From an uncultured Pelagibacteraceae bacterium (GTDB taxonomy: Bacteria; Pseudomonadota; Alphaproteobacteria; Pelagibacterales; Pelagibacteraceae), in NCBI GenBank assembly GCA_902597055.1, contig CACJWG010000001.1:62001-126000 (forward strand): 64,000 bases of DNA, written 5' to 3'. The translations under genes were made by a program, and so were the position numbers. Under the pieces are notes generated by a model. That model searched no databases and was not told where the DNA came from. It worked only from the letters and a program-made list of their open reading frames with translations. Positions 17,229-25,352 of the stretch are shown here, piece by piece (within the stretch, counting starts at the first letter, position 1; the number at the start of each line of letters is the position of its first letter).

Positions 17229-18060
17229 AATAGGTCTAACAGGTTTTAGTGGAATATTAGGTAAAAGTTTATCAAGCTTGATCTCAAAGAAAAAAAAATA
17301 TAGAATTTACAAATATAGGCATAACATTCTTAATAAAAAAAAAGTTTTTAATTGGATTGAAAAAAATCAATTTAATGTAATTATTCATTTAGCCGCGTTG
17401 GTGCCTACCCAAAAAGTAAATAAAAATTTTTCTTTATCTAAAAGAACAAATATACAAGGCACTAAAAACCTAATTGATGGAATAAATAAATTACAAAAAG
17501 AAAGTCTTTATTTCCTTTTTTCTTCTACCTCTCATGTCTATAATTTTAACTTGAAAAAAAATAGTGAAGGTTCGAGAATTTTCGGTATATCCAAGTATGG
17601 TAAAACAAAAATTGCTGCAGAAAAATACATTCAAACAAAATCGAATAAAATTAATGTTTGTATAGCTAGAATAAGTAGTTTGGTATCAGAAAAACAAACT
17701 AATAATTTTTTTTTACCTAACTTAATAAGAAAAGGTAAAAGCAAAAATATTATTCAATTACAAAATTCTAATGTAGTAAGAAATTTTATTCATGTTAGTG
17801 ACGTATCCAAAATATTACTTAAACTTATTGAAAAACGAGTGAAAGGTACTATTAATGTTTCAACGAGTGAAAGAACTCATTTTAAAAAATTATTTGCCTT
17901 ACTTTCCAAAAAATATAACTTCAAAATTCAGTCAAATAATTTGAAGCCAGAATATTTAGATTTATCTAATAATTTTTTGTTAAAAAAAATAGGATCATAT
18001 AATTTTATGAAATTAGAAAAAATTATAGAAAAAATTTATAGCAATAGATATCAAAAATAA
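17221..18060 (+). CDS. NAD(P)-dependent SDR, sugar epimerase/reductase-like
   Basis: 279 residues of the extended SDR family. GLTGFSGILG (5-14) is the nucleotide-binding GxxGxxG, followed by IIHLAALVPT, the SSTSHVY strand with the catalytic Ser, and YGKTK with the Tyr/Lys pair. The start is a TTG that overlaps the previous stop by 8 bases; no better start is near. Adjacent to a ColD/RfbH-like dehydratase, it could be the reductase or epimerase that finishes a dideoxy sugar. It ends a run of envelope genes 106 bases before tRNA-Leu. Confidence 0.82.
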   Translation: MIKIGLTGFSGILGKSLSSLISKKKKYRIYKYRHNILNKKKVFNWIEKNQFNVIIHLAALVPTQKVNKNFSLSKRTNIQGTKNLIDGINKLQKESLYFLFSSTSHVYNFNLKKNSEGSRIFGISKYGKTKIAAEKYIQTKSNKINVCIARISSLVSEKQTNNFFLPNLIRKGKSKNIIQLQNSNVVRNFIHVSDVSKILLKLIEKRVKGTINVSTSERTHFKKLFALLSKKYNFKIQSNNLKPEYLDLSNNFLLKKIGSYNFMKLEKIIEKIYSNRYQK

Positions 18061-18119
18061 AAAAGTTGGGATTTACAGTGTAAATTAACCTATAAAATAA
18101 AAAAATTTACTTATTAATC

Positions 18120-18148
18120 TTGTTCAATTATAAATATTAGAATAAATA
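18120..18148 (+). promoter_or_regulatory. Possible promoter of tRNA-Leu / nadK
   Basis: TTGTTC (18120-18125), a 17-base spacer and TAAATA (18143-18148) lie about 18 bases before the mature tRNA. The match to consensus is moderate in very AT-rich DNA. The rest of the intergenic stretch from 18061 holds only a weak TTTAC-AGT-GTAAA inverted repeat. Confidence 0.35.
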
Positions 18149-18166
18149 CTCATGAAAATAACAGAT

Positions 18167-18252
18167 GCCCTCGTGGTGAAATTGGTAGACACAAAGGACT
18201 TAAAATCCTTGCCCTTTTGGGAGTGCCAGTTCGAGTCTGGCCGAGGGCACCA
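18167..18252 (+). tRNA. tRNA-Leu (anticodon TAA)
   Basis: 86-base class II tRNA with a long variable arm. Acceptor GCCCTCG pairs with CGAGGGC (18242-18248); the anticodon loop CTTAAAA places TAA at 18201-18203, reading UUA codons, which should be abundant in this AT-rich genome. The CCA tail is encoded. The NAD kinase ATG begins 4 bases after the tRNA end. Confidence 0.97.
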
Positions 18253-18255
18253 CTC

Positions 18256-19026
18256 ATGAAAAACATACAAATTATTTCAGACAAAAATTCAAGATCTTTA
18301 AAAATTAAGAAATCTTTGTTAAACATACTTAAAAGGACCAAAGTAATTAAATCAAATAGAATAATAGTGATTGGAGGCGATGGTTTTATGCTTCAAACTT
18401 TAAAAAAAAATAATAAAACCAGAAGATTATTTTATGGTGTCAATTCAGGTAACTACGGTTTCTTAATGAATAAATTTTCAAAAAAAAATTTTGTTAAAAA
18501 CTTTACTAAATCAAAAACTGTTTCAATTTCACCTCTAGAAATGACTGTTAAAAATAATTCAAATAATACAAAAAAATACTTAGCTATAAATGAAGTATCA
18601 ATATTGAGGCAAAGTAGACAGGCGGCTTCATTATCAATTAATTATGGTTCAAAACAAATAATTAAAGAATTAGTTTCAGATGGTGTCCTTGTATCCACTC
18701 CTGCGGGGAGTACAGCTTACAATTTATCTGTACACGGTCCAATACTGAGTTTGAATTCTAAAAAATTATCAATTTCACCAATAAGTCCATTTCGACCAAG
18801 ACGATGGAAAGGTAAAATTGTCAGTGATAGATCAAAAATAGTAATAAGAAATTTAAATCCAAAAAAAAGACCGATAAGTGCAGTTGCTGATAATGTTGAA
18901 GTTAGAAATGCAAAAAATATCGTTATTAAAACTAATCAAAAAATAAAATTTAATCTTTTATACGATCAGAATAGAAGTCTTCAAAAAAAAATAAAATTAG
19001 AACAATTGAGAAGAGAAACATCTTGA
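18256..19026 (+). CDS. nadK: NAD kinase
   Basis: Phosphorylates NAD to NADP. 256 residues from the ATG giving MKNIQIISDK; an upstream in-frame start would lie inside the tRNA and was rejected. GGDG (40-43), NSGNYGFLMN, a NEVSILRQ stretch, STPAGSTAYNLS and PISPFRPRRWKG are the family motifs, the last typical of alphaproteobacterial enzymes. The start follows the CCA end of tRNA-Leu by 3 bases. The only Shine-Dalgarno-like sequence, GAGGG at 18243-18247, lies in the tRNA acceptor stem. Its stop directly touches the 3' end of the convergent tRNA-Thr. Confidence 0.95.
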   Translation: MKNIQIISDKNSRSLKIKKSLLNILKRTKVIKSNRIIVIGGDGFMLQTLKKNNKTRRLFYGVNSGNYGFLMNKFSKKNFVKNFTKSKTVSISPLEMTVKNNSNNTKKYLAINEVSILRQSRQAASLSINYGSKQIIKELVSDGVLVSTPAGSTAYNLSVHGPILSLNSKKLSISPISPFRPRRWKGKIVSDRSKIVIRNLNPKKRPISAVADNVEVRNAKNIVIKTNQKIKFNLLYDQNRSLQKKIKLEQLRRETS

Positions 19027-19102
19027 TGGTGCCCCCGCACGGACTCGAACCGCGGACCTATTGATTACAAATCAATTGCTCTACCAGCTGAGCTACAAGG
19101 GC
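19027..19102 (-). tRNA. tRNA-Thr (anticodon TGT)
   Basis: 76 bases on the minus strand. Acceptor GCCCTTG pairs with CGGGGGC with two G-U pairs; the anticodon loop TTTGTAA gives TGT, reading ACA. TTCGAGT T-loop and GTAGCTCAGCTGGTAGAGC D-arm are normal, and CCA is encoded. Its 3' end abuts the nadK stop codon. A TATAAA about 10 bases upstream on this strand may be its -10 box. Confidence 0.96.
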
Positions 19103-19190
19103 AACGCCATTCTTTTATATCAAAAATTTAAAAAACTCTAATTGAAATTTTAATTTAATTTTTTGATTAATTTGGTATTCATAATGGATT

Positions 19191-20582
19191 ATGCACCTCA
19201 CAGACAACATTTCGAATAAAATTATTTACTGGTTCTTAATAATTTTAGGTATTTTAACAATTTTATATCAAATTAACTTCGATGATTTATGGTTAGATGA
19301 GATGGCATCATTCTGGGTTGCTGATCCAACCCTATCTTATGCTGAATTTATTGAAAGACAAAAATTAGTTGATTGGCACAATCCAATTTTATTCAATATA
19401 ATTCTAAAAAACTTTTTAAATCTTGTAGGTTATAATCCTGACCTTTCAAGATATTTACCTTTTGTATTTGGTGCTCTATCTTTTATTGTGATAGGACAAA
19501 TTTCTTATCAAGAAAAAAAAGATAATTCATTTATTTTAACAACATTTTTTGCTTGCTCTAGTATTTATATAATCAAATATTCTCAAGAACTTAGACCATA
19601 TTCTCTTTTATTATTTGCGAGTTCACTTAATATTTTTTTTTATATAAGACTATTAAAAGAAACAGAAAAAAAAATTAATAACATAATTTTCTTTATTTTT
19701 TTTTCTGTATTAAACTATTCAGTAAATCCATTTGCTTTAATTATTTTATTCTCACAAATTTTTTACTCATTTTTCCGTTTCATACTCTTTAGAAATAGTA
19801 TTAAAAAATATTTGATAATATATATTGCGATTTTCTTTTTTTATTTATTTTTTAACTACAATTATCTTTTGTATCAAATTACATTTGAAAATTATATGCT
19901 CGCAAGTGACATAAAAAATGTAATTGACGGATTATATTTTCCTAGATTTTTTGGATCAAAAATTATGGGATACTTTTTTCTGGTTTTATTATTAACTTTA
20001 ATTTTTAAACAAAGAAAAAGTTTTTTTTCTAATAATAATAACTACCTGTTTTTTTTGATCATAATAATTTTTAGTTATCTTGTTCCATTGACATATGGAT
20101 TAATAAGAACTCCTGTCTTACATGACAGATATTTAATTTTTATCTTAATACCAATCTTTGTAATAATCCCTCTCTTGATCAATGAAATTAAAAATATTAA
20201 ACTAAAAAGATATTTGGTTTCTTTTATAATCCTAATAACATTATCAAATCATTACCTTGAAATTTTTCAAAGGCATAATGCCAAACCTGAATTTAAAAGA
20301 ACTTTAAACTATATAGATCAAAAAAAAATAGAAAATATTGTGTTAAATCTTCAGGAACCATCATTTCTGGTTTTAAACTATATTAAAAATCTTAAAATTT
20401 CACAATTAAATTTTATTTACACAAAATATGAAGATCCTCTACCAAAAAAAAAAAGTTTTTGGTTATTTTGTTATTCAACAGATCCAAATTTTATATGTGA
20501 ATTCAATAATAACGATAATCTAAAAATAATTGATGCTAAAAAAAATTTATTTGTAGAAACTAAACTGTACTCAGTAAATTAA
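19191..20582 (+). CDS. GT-C (PMT/ArnT-like, family 39-type) membrane glycosyltransferase
   Basis: 463 residues, about ten membrane segments. After the first helix comes FDDLWLDEMASFWVADPTLSY, with the Asp-Glu pair at the place of the catalytic acid of PMT/ArnT enzymes, then WHNPILFNIILK and SQELRPYSLLLFAS, also typical. These enzymes move a sugar from a polyprenyl-phosphate carrier to lipid A, protein or another acceptor in the periplasm. Shares its acidic first-loop layout with the protein at 13.7 kb but is a different gene. Its stop codon overlaps that of rlmB on the other strand (TTAA). Confidence 0.8.
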   Translation: MHLTDNISNKIIYWFLIILGILTILYQINFDDLWLDEMASFWVADPTLSYAEFIERQKLVDWHNPILFNIILKNFLNLVGYNPDLSRYLPFVFGALSFIVIGQISYQEKKDNSFILTTFFACSSIYIIKYSQELRPYSLLLFASSLNIFFYIRLLKETEKKINNIIFFIFFSVLNYSVNPFALIILFSQIFYSFFRFILFRNSIKKYLIIYIAIFFFYLFFNYNYLLYQITFENYMLASDIKNVIDGLYFPRFFGSKIMGYFFLVLLLTLIFKQRKSFFSNNNNYLFFLIIIIFSYLVPLTYGLIRTPVLHDRYLIFILIPIFVIIPLLINEIKNIKLKRYLVSFIILITLSNHYLEIFQRHNAKPEFKRTLNYIDQKKIENIVLNLQEPSFLVLNYIKNLKISQLNFIYTKYEDPLPKKKSFWLFCYSTDPNFICEFNNNDNLKIIDAKKNLFVETKLYSVN

Positions 20583-21322
20583 GTAATTTTTTTATTTTTA
20601 TTTATGTGGTGAAATACAATTGCTGCTGAGTTAGATATGTTTAGACTGTCAATTTTATCGTTTATTTTTATTTTGACAAAATAGTCGACATATTTCTCTG
20701 TTTTTTGGTTCAAACCAAACCCTTCAGAGCCAAATAATAAAACATTATTACCTTTCCAGCTAATGTCAGCGAAATCCTCTTTTGATTTGTTATCAAATGC
20801 ATATACCCAAAAATTTTTCTCTCTCAAAAATTTTAAAGTTGAATTTATGTTAGAAACTTTAAAGATATTAAGGTGTTCAATTGCACCGCTGCTAGCTTTA
20901 TACATAGTTTTACTTGTATCTGGGTATAATCTTTCTTTTACAATTAAACCATCAATTTTAAAACTTGCAGCACTTCTTATTACTGAGCCAATATTTCTTG
21001 GGTCTGTAACTTCTTGAAGACAGGCCAAGGTAATATTTTCTTTAGTCATTATGAATTCTTTAAGTGTTTCTGAGACTAATGGTTCTATTTCAGCAACATA
21101 CCCTTGATGAAGTATTTGCTCGTTTTTACAATACTTATCTAGCTCTTTTTTTGTTTTAAAAAAAACTTTTACATCTTTAAGTAAATTTTTATCCTGGTTT
21201 TCTCTATTAATACTTTTTTTGCTTTCTTCTGTTAAAAAGATTCTAATTACTTTCCTGTTTGGATTTTTTAAAGCTTCAGTTACAGCATGTTTACCAACTA
21301 TAAAAAAATTTGAATTTGTCAT
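20579..21322 (-). CDS. rlmB: 23S rRNA (guanosine-2'-O-)-methyltransferase RlmB-like
   Basis: 247 residues. An N-terminal substrate-binding domain (FFIVGKHAVTEALKNP) is followed by the SPOUT domain with LQEVTDPRNIGSVIRSAASF, LLFGSEGFGL and DSLNISNSAAIVFHHI. RlmB methylates G2251 in the peptidyl-transferase P loop. The related TrmH and mitochondrial-type enzymes share these motifs, so the exact rRNA site rests on family length and domain order. Convergent with the GT-C gene, sharing stop-codon bases. Confidence 0.9.
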   Translation of the reverse strand: MTNSNFFIVGKHAVTEALKNPNRKVIRIFLTEESKKSINRENQDKNLLKDVKVFFKTKKELDKYCKNEQILHQGYVAEIEPLVSETLKEFIMTKENITLACLQEVTDPRNIGSVIRSAASFKIDGLIVKERLYPDTSKTMYKASSGAIEHLNIFKVSNINSTLKFLREKNFWVYAFDNKSKEDFADISWKGNNVLLFGSEGFGLNQKTEKYVDYFVKIKINDKIDSLNISNSAAIVFHHINKNKKIT

Positions 21323-21374
21323 ATTTATCGCAATTTTACTTAATTTTTTTAGTATTTTCTTATAATTTCATATA

Positions 21375-21402
21375 TTGCAATTGTTTTATAAAAATATATA
21401 AA
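21375..21402 (+). promoter_or_regulatory. Putative promoter of the tRNA-Tyr/tRNA-Gly/tuf operon
   Basis: TTGCAA (21375-21380), a 16-base spacer and TATAAA (21397-21402) lie between the divergent rlmB start and tRNA-Tyr. Transcription would begin near 21409 and reach through two tRNAs into tuf and probably tRNA-Trp, secE and nusG. The element set is near consensus, and the spacer matches that of the rpsD, rpsL and rpsM promoters. Confidence 0.6.
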
Positions 21403-21403
21403 A

Positions 21404-21447
21404 CCCCTGTTGTTTAAAGGTTTTTTGAACAAGGGGACGCTTTCCCC
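21404..21447 (+). promoter_or_regulatory. Leader with two mutually exclusive hairpins before tRNA-Tyr
   Basis: CCCC (21404-21407) and TTGTTTAA (21410-21417) can pair with TTGAACAAGGGG (21425-21436), leaving a 2-base bulge. The same GGGG can instead pair with CCCC at 21444-21447 across a 7-base loop. No U-tract follows, so it is not an ordinary terminator. It may steer RNase processing of the pre-tRNA or affect early transcription; part of the first stem may lie upstream of the start point. Confidence 0.4.
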
Positions 21448-21456
21448 TATATTTTA

Positions 21457-21542
<86 letters not shown>

Positions 21543-21581
21543 TTCAAAAAATTTAAACAATTGGAGTGTTAACTTGGTTTT

Positions 21582-21655
21582 GCGGGTGTAGTTCAATGGT
21601 AGAACGCTAGCCTTCCAAGCTGGATGTAAGGGTTCGATTCCCTTTACCCGCTCCA
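21582..21655 (+). tRNA. tRNA-Gly (anticodon TCC)
   Basis: 74 bases. Acceptor GCGGGTG pairs with TACCCGC, the anticodon loop CTTCCAA places TCC at 21614-21616, and CCA is encoded. Lies 39 bases after tRNA-Tyr and 36 bases before tuf; the Tyr-Gly-tuf-Trp order echoes the tRNA-tufB operon of proteobacteria. Confidence 0.97.
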
Positions 21656-21691
21656 AATTATTAAAATAAAAGAAAAAGTAAGGATAAAAGA

Positions 21692-22882
21692 ATGTCGAAA
21701 GAAAAATTTAATAGAAGTAAACCACATTGTAACATAGGTACAATTGGACACGTAGACCACGGTAAAACAACTTTAACTGCGGCTATAACAAAAGTATTAT
21801 CAGAAAAAGGTGGAGCTCAGTTCACAGCTTATGATCAGATTGATAAAGCCCCTGAAGAAAAAGAGAGGGGTATTACAATTTCAACTGCTCACGTTGAATA
21901 CGAAACTGAAAAAAGACACTACGCCCACGTAGACTGTCCAGGTCACGCTGACTATGTAAAAAATATGATAACTGGTGCAGCGCAAATGGATGGTGCAATT
22001 TTAGTTGTTAACGCTGCTGACGGACCAATGCCGCAAACAAAAGAACACATTCTTTTAGCAAGGCAAGTCGGTGTTCCTGCAATTGTCGTATTCCTAAATA
22101 AAGTCGATCAGGTGGATGATAAAGAAATGATAGACTTAGTTGAGGAAGAAATTAAAGAATTACTAACATCATACAAATTTCCTGGAGACAAAACTCCAAT
22201 TATTAAAGGCTCTGCACTAGCCGCTGTAGAAGGTAAAGATGATGCTATTGGAAAAAATGCGATCATGGAACTAATGAAAGCTGTAGATGATTTTATTCCT
22301 CAACCTGACAGACCAAAAGACAAACCTTTCTTAATGCCGGTTGAAGACGTATTCTCAATTTCTGGAAGAGGTACAGTTGTTACAGGAAGAGTTGAACAAG
22401 GTGTTGTAAAAACTGGTGAAGAAATTGAAATAGTAGGTATCAGAGATACAAAGAAATCAGTCTGTACTGGTGTTGAAATGTTCAGAAAAATTCTTGATAC
22501 TGGAGAAGCTGGAGATAATATCGGTGCACTTTTAAGAGGTGTTGAAAGAACAGATGTAGAAAGAGGTCAAGTATTGTGTAAACCTGGATCTGTAACTCCT
22601 CATACAAAATTCGAAGCTCAGGCTTATGTTTTGAAAAAAGAAGAGGGCGGTAGGCACACTCCTTTCTTCACAAAATATAGACCTCAGTTTTATTTTAGAA
22701 CTACCGACGTTACTGGTGAAGTAGAATTGCCTTCGGGTACTGAAATGGTAATGCCAGGTGATGATGCCAAGTTTACAGTTAAATTGATTACACCAATTGC
22801 TATGAGCGAAAAATTAAATTTTGCTATTAGAGAGGGTGGAAGAACTGTAGGCGCAGGAGTAGTTACGAAAATTATAGAGTAA
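21692..22882 (+). CDS. tuf: Elongation factor Tu
   Basis: GTPase that delivers aminoacyl-tRNA to the ribosome. 396 residues, full length. G1 GHVDHGKT (19-26), the [13 protein letters not shown] switch region, DCPGH and NKVD are present, followed by domains 2 and 3 ([29 protein letters not shown]). An AAGGA Shine-Dalgarno precedes the ATG. It sits in the tRNA/secE/nusG unit and not after fusA, where a second or sole tuf is often found. Codon use is visibly less AT-biased than in the envelope genes. Confidence 0.99.
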   Translation: MSKEKFNRSKPHCNIGTIGHVDHGKTTLTAAITKVLSEKGGAQFTAYDQIDKAPEEKERGITISTAHVEYETEKRHYAHVDCPGHADYVKNMITGAAQMDGAILVVNAADGPMPQTKEHILLARQVGVPAIVVFLNKVDQVDDKEMIDLVEEEIKELLTSYKFPGDKTPIIKGSALAAVEGKDDAIGKNAIMELMKAVDDFIPQPDRPKDKPFLMPVEDVFSISGRGTVVTGRVEQGVVKTGEEIEIVGIRDTKKSVCTGVEMFRKILDTGEAGDNIGALLRGVERTDVERGQVLCKPGSVTPHTKFEAQAYVLKKEEGGRHTPFFTKYRPQFYFRTTDVTGEVELPSGTEMVMPGDDAKFTVKLITPIAMSEKLNFAIREGGRTVGAGVVTKIIE

Positions 22883-22890
22883 ACTCCTTT

Positions 22891-22966
22891 AGGAGTGTAG
22901 CTCAATTGGTAGAGCGCCGGTCTCCAAAACCGGAGGTTGGGGGTTCGATTCCCTCCGCTCCTGCCA
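22891..22966 (+). tRNA. tRNA-Trp (anticodon CCA)
   Basis: 76 bases. Acceptor AGGAGTG pairs with CGCTCCT; anticodon loop CTCCAAA gives CCA at 22924-22926; discriminator G and encoded CCA follow. It lies between tuf and secE, 8 bases after the tuf stop, the same place as in the tufB-trpT-secE-nusG order of many proteobacteria. Confidence 0.97.
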
Positions 22967-22984
22967 AAATATTGGAGAACAAAT

Positions 22985-23176
22985 ATGAAAAACCCATTAA
23001 AATTTTTTCAAGAAGTGAAACAAGAAGCTTTTAAAGTTACTTGGCCAACAGGAAAAGAAACTGTTCAAGGAACTATTATGGTAGCAATAATGGCCATAAT
23101 TGCTTCATTGTTTTTTTTATTAATTGATCAATTTTATAAATTTTTTTTAGATATCATTCTTAACATAGGAATTTAA
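22985..23176 (+). CDS. secE: Preprotein translocase subunit SecE
   Basis: 63 residues from the ATG giving MKNPLKFFQE; a longer frame starting within tRNA-Trp was rejected. FFQEVKQEAFKVTWPTGKET is the conserved amphipathic helix, followed by one membrane helix (about 28-48). It clamps the SecY channel. A GGAG Shine-Dalgarno lies 8 bases before the start. Its last base is the first of nusG. Confidence 0.96.
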   Translation: MKNPLKFFQEVKQEAFKVTWPTGKETVQGTIMVAIMAIIASLFFLLIDQFYKFFLDIILNIGI

Positions 23177-23706
23177 TGAAAAATTGGTACATAGTTCAAT
23201 CACATTCAAGCTTTGAAAATAAAGTAGCTCAATTAATTAAAGAAGAGGCTGATAAAGCTAAAATATCTGATAAATTTGAAGAAATTGTAGTACCAACGCA
23301 TGATGTTACTGAGGTTAAACGTGGTAAAAGAGTTCAAAGAAAAAAGAAGTATTTTCCAGGATATGTGCTAATTAAGAGCGAAATGGATAATAATATTTAT
23401 CATATGATCAAAGGGATTAAAAAAGTTAGTGGATTTTTAGGAAGCAAAGGTATTCCTGTTCCAGTATCTGATAAGGAAATAGAAAAGATTTTAGGTCAAA
23501 TAAAGGATGGTGTTGCACAATCAAAATCAACAATAGATTATTCAGTAGGGGAAAAAGTTCAAGTTATAGACGGTCCTTTCGCTTCTTTCTCTGGAATGAT
23601 AGAAGATATTGATGAGGAAAAATCAAGAGTAAAAGTCTCAGTATCTATTTTTGGAAGACCAACACCGGTAGATTTAGAATTTAATCAGATTGAAAAGGTA
23701 AGCTAA
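23176..23706 (+). CDS. nusG: Transcription termination/antitermination protein NusG
   Basis: 176 residues. The NGN domain starts [17 protein letters not shown] and includes [13 protein letters not shown]; the C-terminal KOW domain has [20 protein letters not shown]. NusG binds the clamp of RNA polymerase and couples it to Rho or S10. One-base overlaps with secE and rplK. Confidence 0.98.
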   Translation: MKNWYIVQSHSSFENKVAQLIKEEADKAKISDKFEEIVVPTHDVTEVKRGKRVQRKKKYFPGYVLIKSEMDNNIYHMIKGIKKVSGFLGSKGIPVPVSDKEIEKILGQIKDGVAQSKSTIDYSVGEKVQVIDGPFASFSGMIEDIDEEKSRVKVSVSIFGRPTPVDLEFNQIEKVS

Positions 23707-24134
23707 TGGCAAAAAAAGAAATAAGCGGATATGTTAAATTACAAATAAATGGAGGTCAGGCTAATCCTGCTCCACCTGTTGGACCTGCTTTAGGTCAAAG
23801 AGGTATTAACATCATGGAATTTTGCAAAGCTTTTAATGAAAAGACAAAAAACTTTATGGGAAAACCTGTTCCAGTAGTAATAACGGTTTACAAAGACAAA
23901 AAATTTGATTTTATAATAAAGTCTCCACCAGCATCACACTTTATAAAGGAAGCTGCAAAATTAAAAAGTGGTTCTCAAGAACCTGGAAGAAATATAGTTG
24001 CTTCAATTACAAAAAAACAAGCAGAGGAAATAGCCAAGAAGAAGATGGTTGATTTAAACGCACATGACTTAGAAGAAGCTGTTAAAATAATAGCTGGCTC
24101 TGCAAGATCAATGGGTATTGAGGTAAAAGATTAA
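23706..24134 (+). CDS. rplK: 50S ribosomal protein L11
   Basis: 142 residues. The Pro-rich N-terminal domain ([27 protein letters not shown], here cut short: [11 protein letters not shown] at about 20-30) and the C-terminal rRNA-binding domain ([11 protein letters not shown]) are intact. L11 forms the GTPase-associated centre with 23S rRNA and the L7/L12 stalk. One-base overlaps on both sides. Confidence 0.98.
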   Translation: MAKKEISGYVKLQINGGQANPAPPVGPALGQRGINIMEFCKAFNEKTKNFMGKPVPVVITVYKDKKFDFIIKSPPASHFIKEAAKLKSGSQEPGRNIVASITKKQAEEIAKKKMVDLNAHDLEEAVKIIAGSARSMGIEVKD

Positions 24135-24823
24135 TGAGTTCAAAAAGGTTTAAAAAACTCCCAAGAAATACAAATACTTTGAAGGCCGAACCTATAAATA
24201 ATTTATTATCTAAGGTGAAAGAAAACTGCACTACAAAGTTTGATGAGTCTCTAGATATAAATATTTTAATTAATAACAAACAAAAAAAAAATGAAATAAA
24301 TTTAAGATCTATGGTTAATCTTCCAAGTGGAACAGGTAAAAAAGTAAAAGTTGCTGTGGTTTGTGAAGAGAGTAAGTTAAAAGAAGCTAAAGACTCAGGA
24401 GCAGATTTAGTTGGAGGTGATGATTTAATTGAAAAAATTAAAAATGGAGAGATGAATTTCGAAAAATTAATTTGCTCATCATCTATGATGATAAAATTAT
24501 CTAAATTAGGAAAAGTTCTAGGACCTAAAGGATTAATGCCAAATCCAAAACTAGGAACTGTTACAGACAAAATTGATGAAGCAGTTAAGAACGCAAAAGC
24601 AGGTCAAGTTGAATTAAAAAATGATAAAGACGGCAATATTGGTTTAAGTATAGGAAAAAAATCTTTTTCTGATGATAAACTTATCAAAAATTTCAATGCA
24701 GTAATCAGTTCACTTGAGAAAGAAAAGTCAAATTTAACAATAAAAGGTGATTTAATTAAATCTACTTATATTACATCTACAATGGGTGTTTCATACAAGA
24801 TAAAATTAGAAAAGAGTTTTTAA
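24134..24823 (+). CDS. rplA: 50S ribosomal protein L1
   Basis: 229 residues, normal length. LGKVLGPKGLMPNPKLGTV is the L1 signature. L1 forms the mobile E-site stalk and, in many bacteria, represses rplKA by binding the mRNA leader; no L1-binding hairpin was identified here because rplK overlaps nusG. Two bases separate it from rplJ. Confidence 0.98.
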   Translation: MSSKRFKKLPRNTNTLKAEPINNLLSKVKENCTTKFDESLDINILINNKQKKNEINLRSMVNLPSGTGKKVKVAVVCEESKLKEAKDSGADLVGGDDLIEKIKNGEMNFEKLICSSSMMIKLSKLGKVLGPKGLMPNPKLGTVTDKIDEAVKNAKAGQVELKNDKDGNIGLSIGKKSFSDDKLIKNFNAVISSLEKEKSNLTIKGDLIKSTYITSTMGVSYKIKLEKSF

Positions 24824-24825
24824 TT

Positions 24826-25335
24826 ATGATGAGCAAAGAAAAAAAACAGGTTTATATTAGCGAAATGTCTTCGCAGCTAGACAAAGCCGAAGCTGTTATT
24901 GTTGCTCATTATCAAGGTTTAACAGTTAAACAACTTGATGAATTAAGAAAAAAAATGCGTGAACATGGAATACAATTTAAAATTACAAAAAATAGAATTA
25001 CAAAATTAGCACTGGAAAAGACGAGCAGAAAAGATTTATCAAATTTATTCTCTGGTCCTACAGCTGTTGCAATGTCAGATGATGCAATAACTTCAGCAAA
25101 AATTCTAACTAATTTTTCAAAAGAGAATCAAAATTTAAAAATTCTTGGTGGTATAATGGGTAAAGACATATTAGATGTTGCGGGTGTTAAAAATATTGCA
25201 ACTTTGCCGACCTTGGATGAGGCTAGAGCAAAAATCGTTGGTATTTTAAGCTCTCCAGCACAAAAAATCGCAAGTATTTTGCTTGCACCCGGCTCAAAAA
25301 TCGCTATTTTAGCGCTCGAAAAATCAAAAAAATAA
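24826..25335 (+). CDS. rplJ: 50S ribosomal protein L10
   Basis: 169 residues. YISEMSSQLDKAEAVIVAHYQGLTV and FKITKNRITKLALE are the rRNA-binding domain; the C-terminal helix (APGSKIAILALEKSKK) anchors L7/L12 dimers. An ATG pair is present (MMSKEKK); either may be used. Followed 17 bases later by rplL. Confidence 0.98.
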   Translation: MMSKEKKQVYISEMSSQLDKAEAVIVAHYQGLTVKQLDELRKKMREHGIQFKITKNRITKLALEKTSRKDLSNLFSGPTAVAMSDDAITSAKILTNFSKENQNLKILGGIMGKDILDVAGVKNIATLPTLDEARAKIVGILSSPAQKIASILLAPGSKIAILALEKSKK

Positions 25336-25352
25336 CTTAGGACATATTTGTT

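Noticed and set aside
18061-18119. Terminator after the SDR gene (TTTAC-AGT-GTAAA)
   Set aside because: Only a 5-bp AT-rich stem without a clear U-tract.
18150-18341. 63-codon ORF on the minus strand
   Set aside because: It is the antisense of tRNA-Leu and the start of nadK; the translated RARILSPLCLP-type peptide is a familiar artefact of antisense tRNA genes.
24082-24570. 162-codon ORF opposite rplA
   Set aside because: Lies wholly antisense to L11/L1, Ser/Phe/Leu-rich as expected for the complement of Lys/Glu codons.
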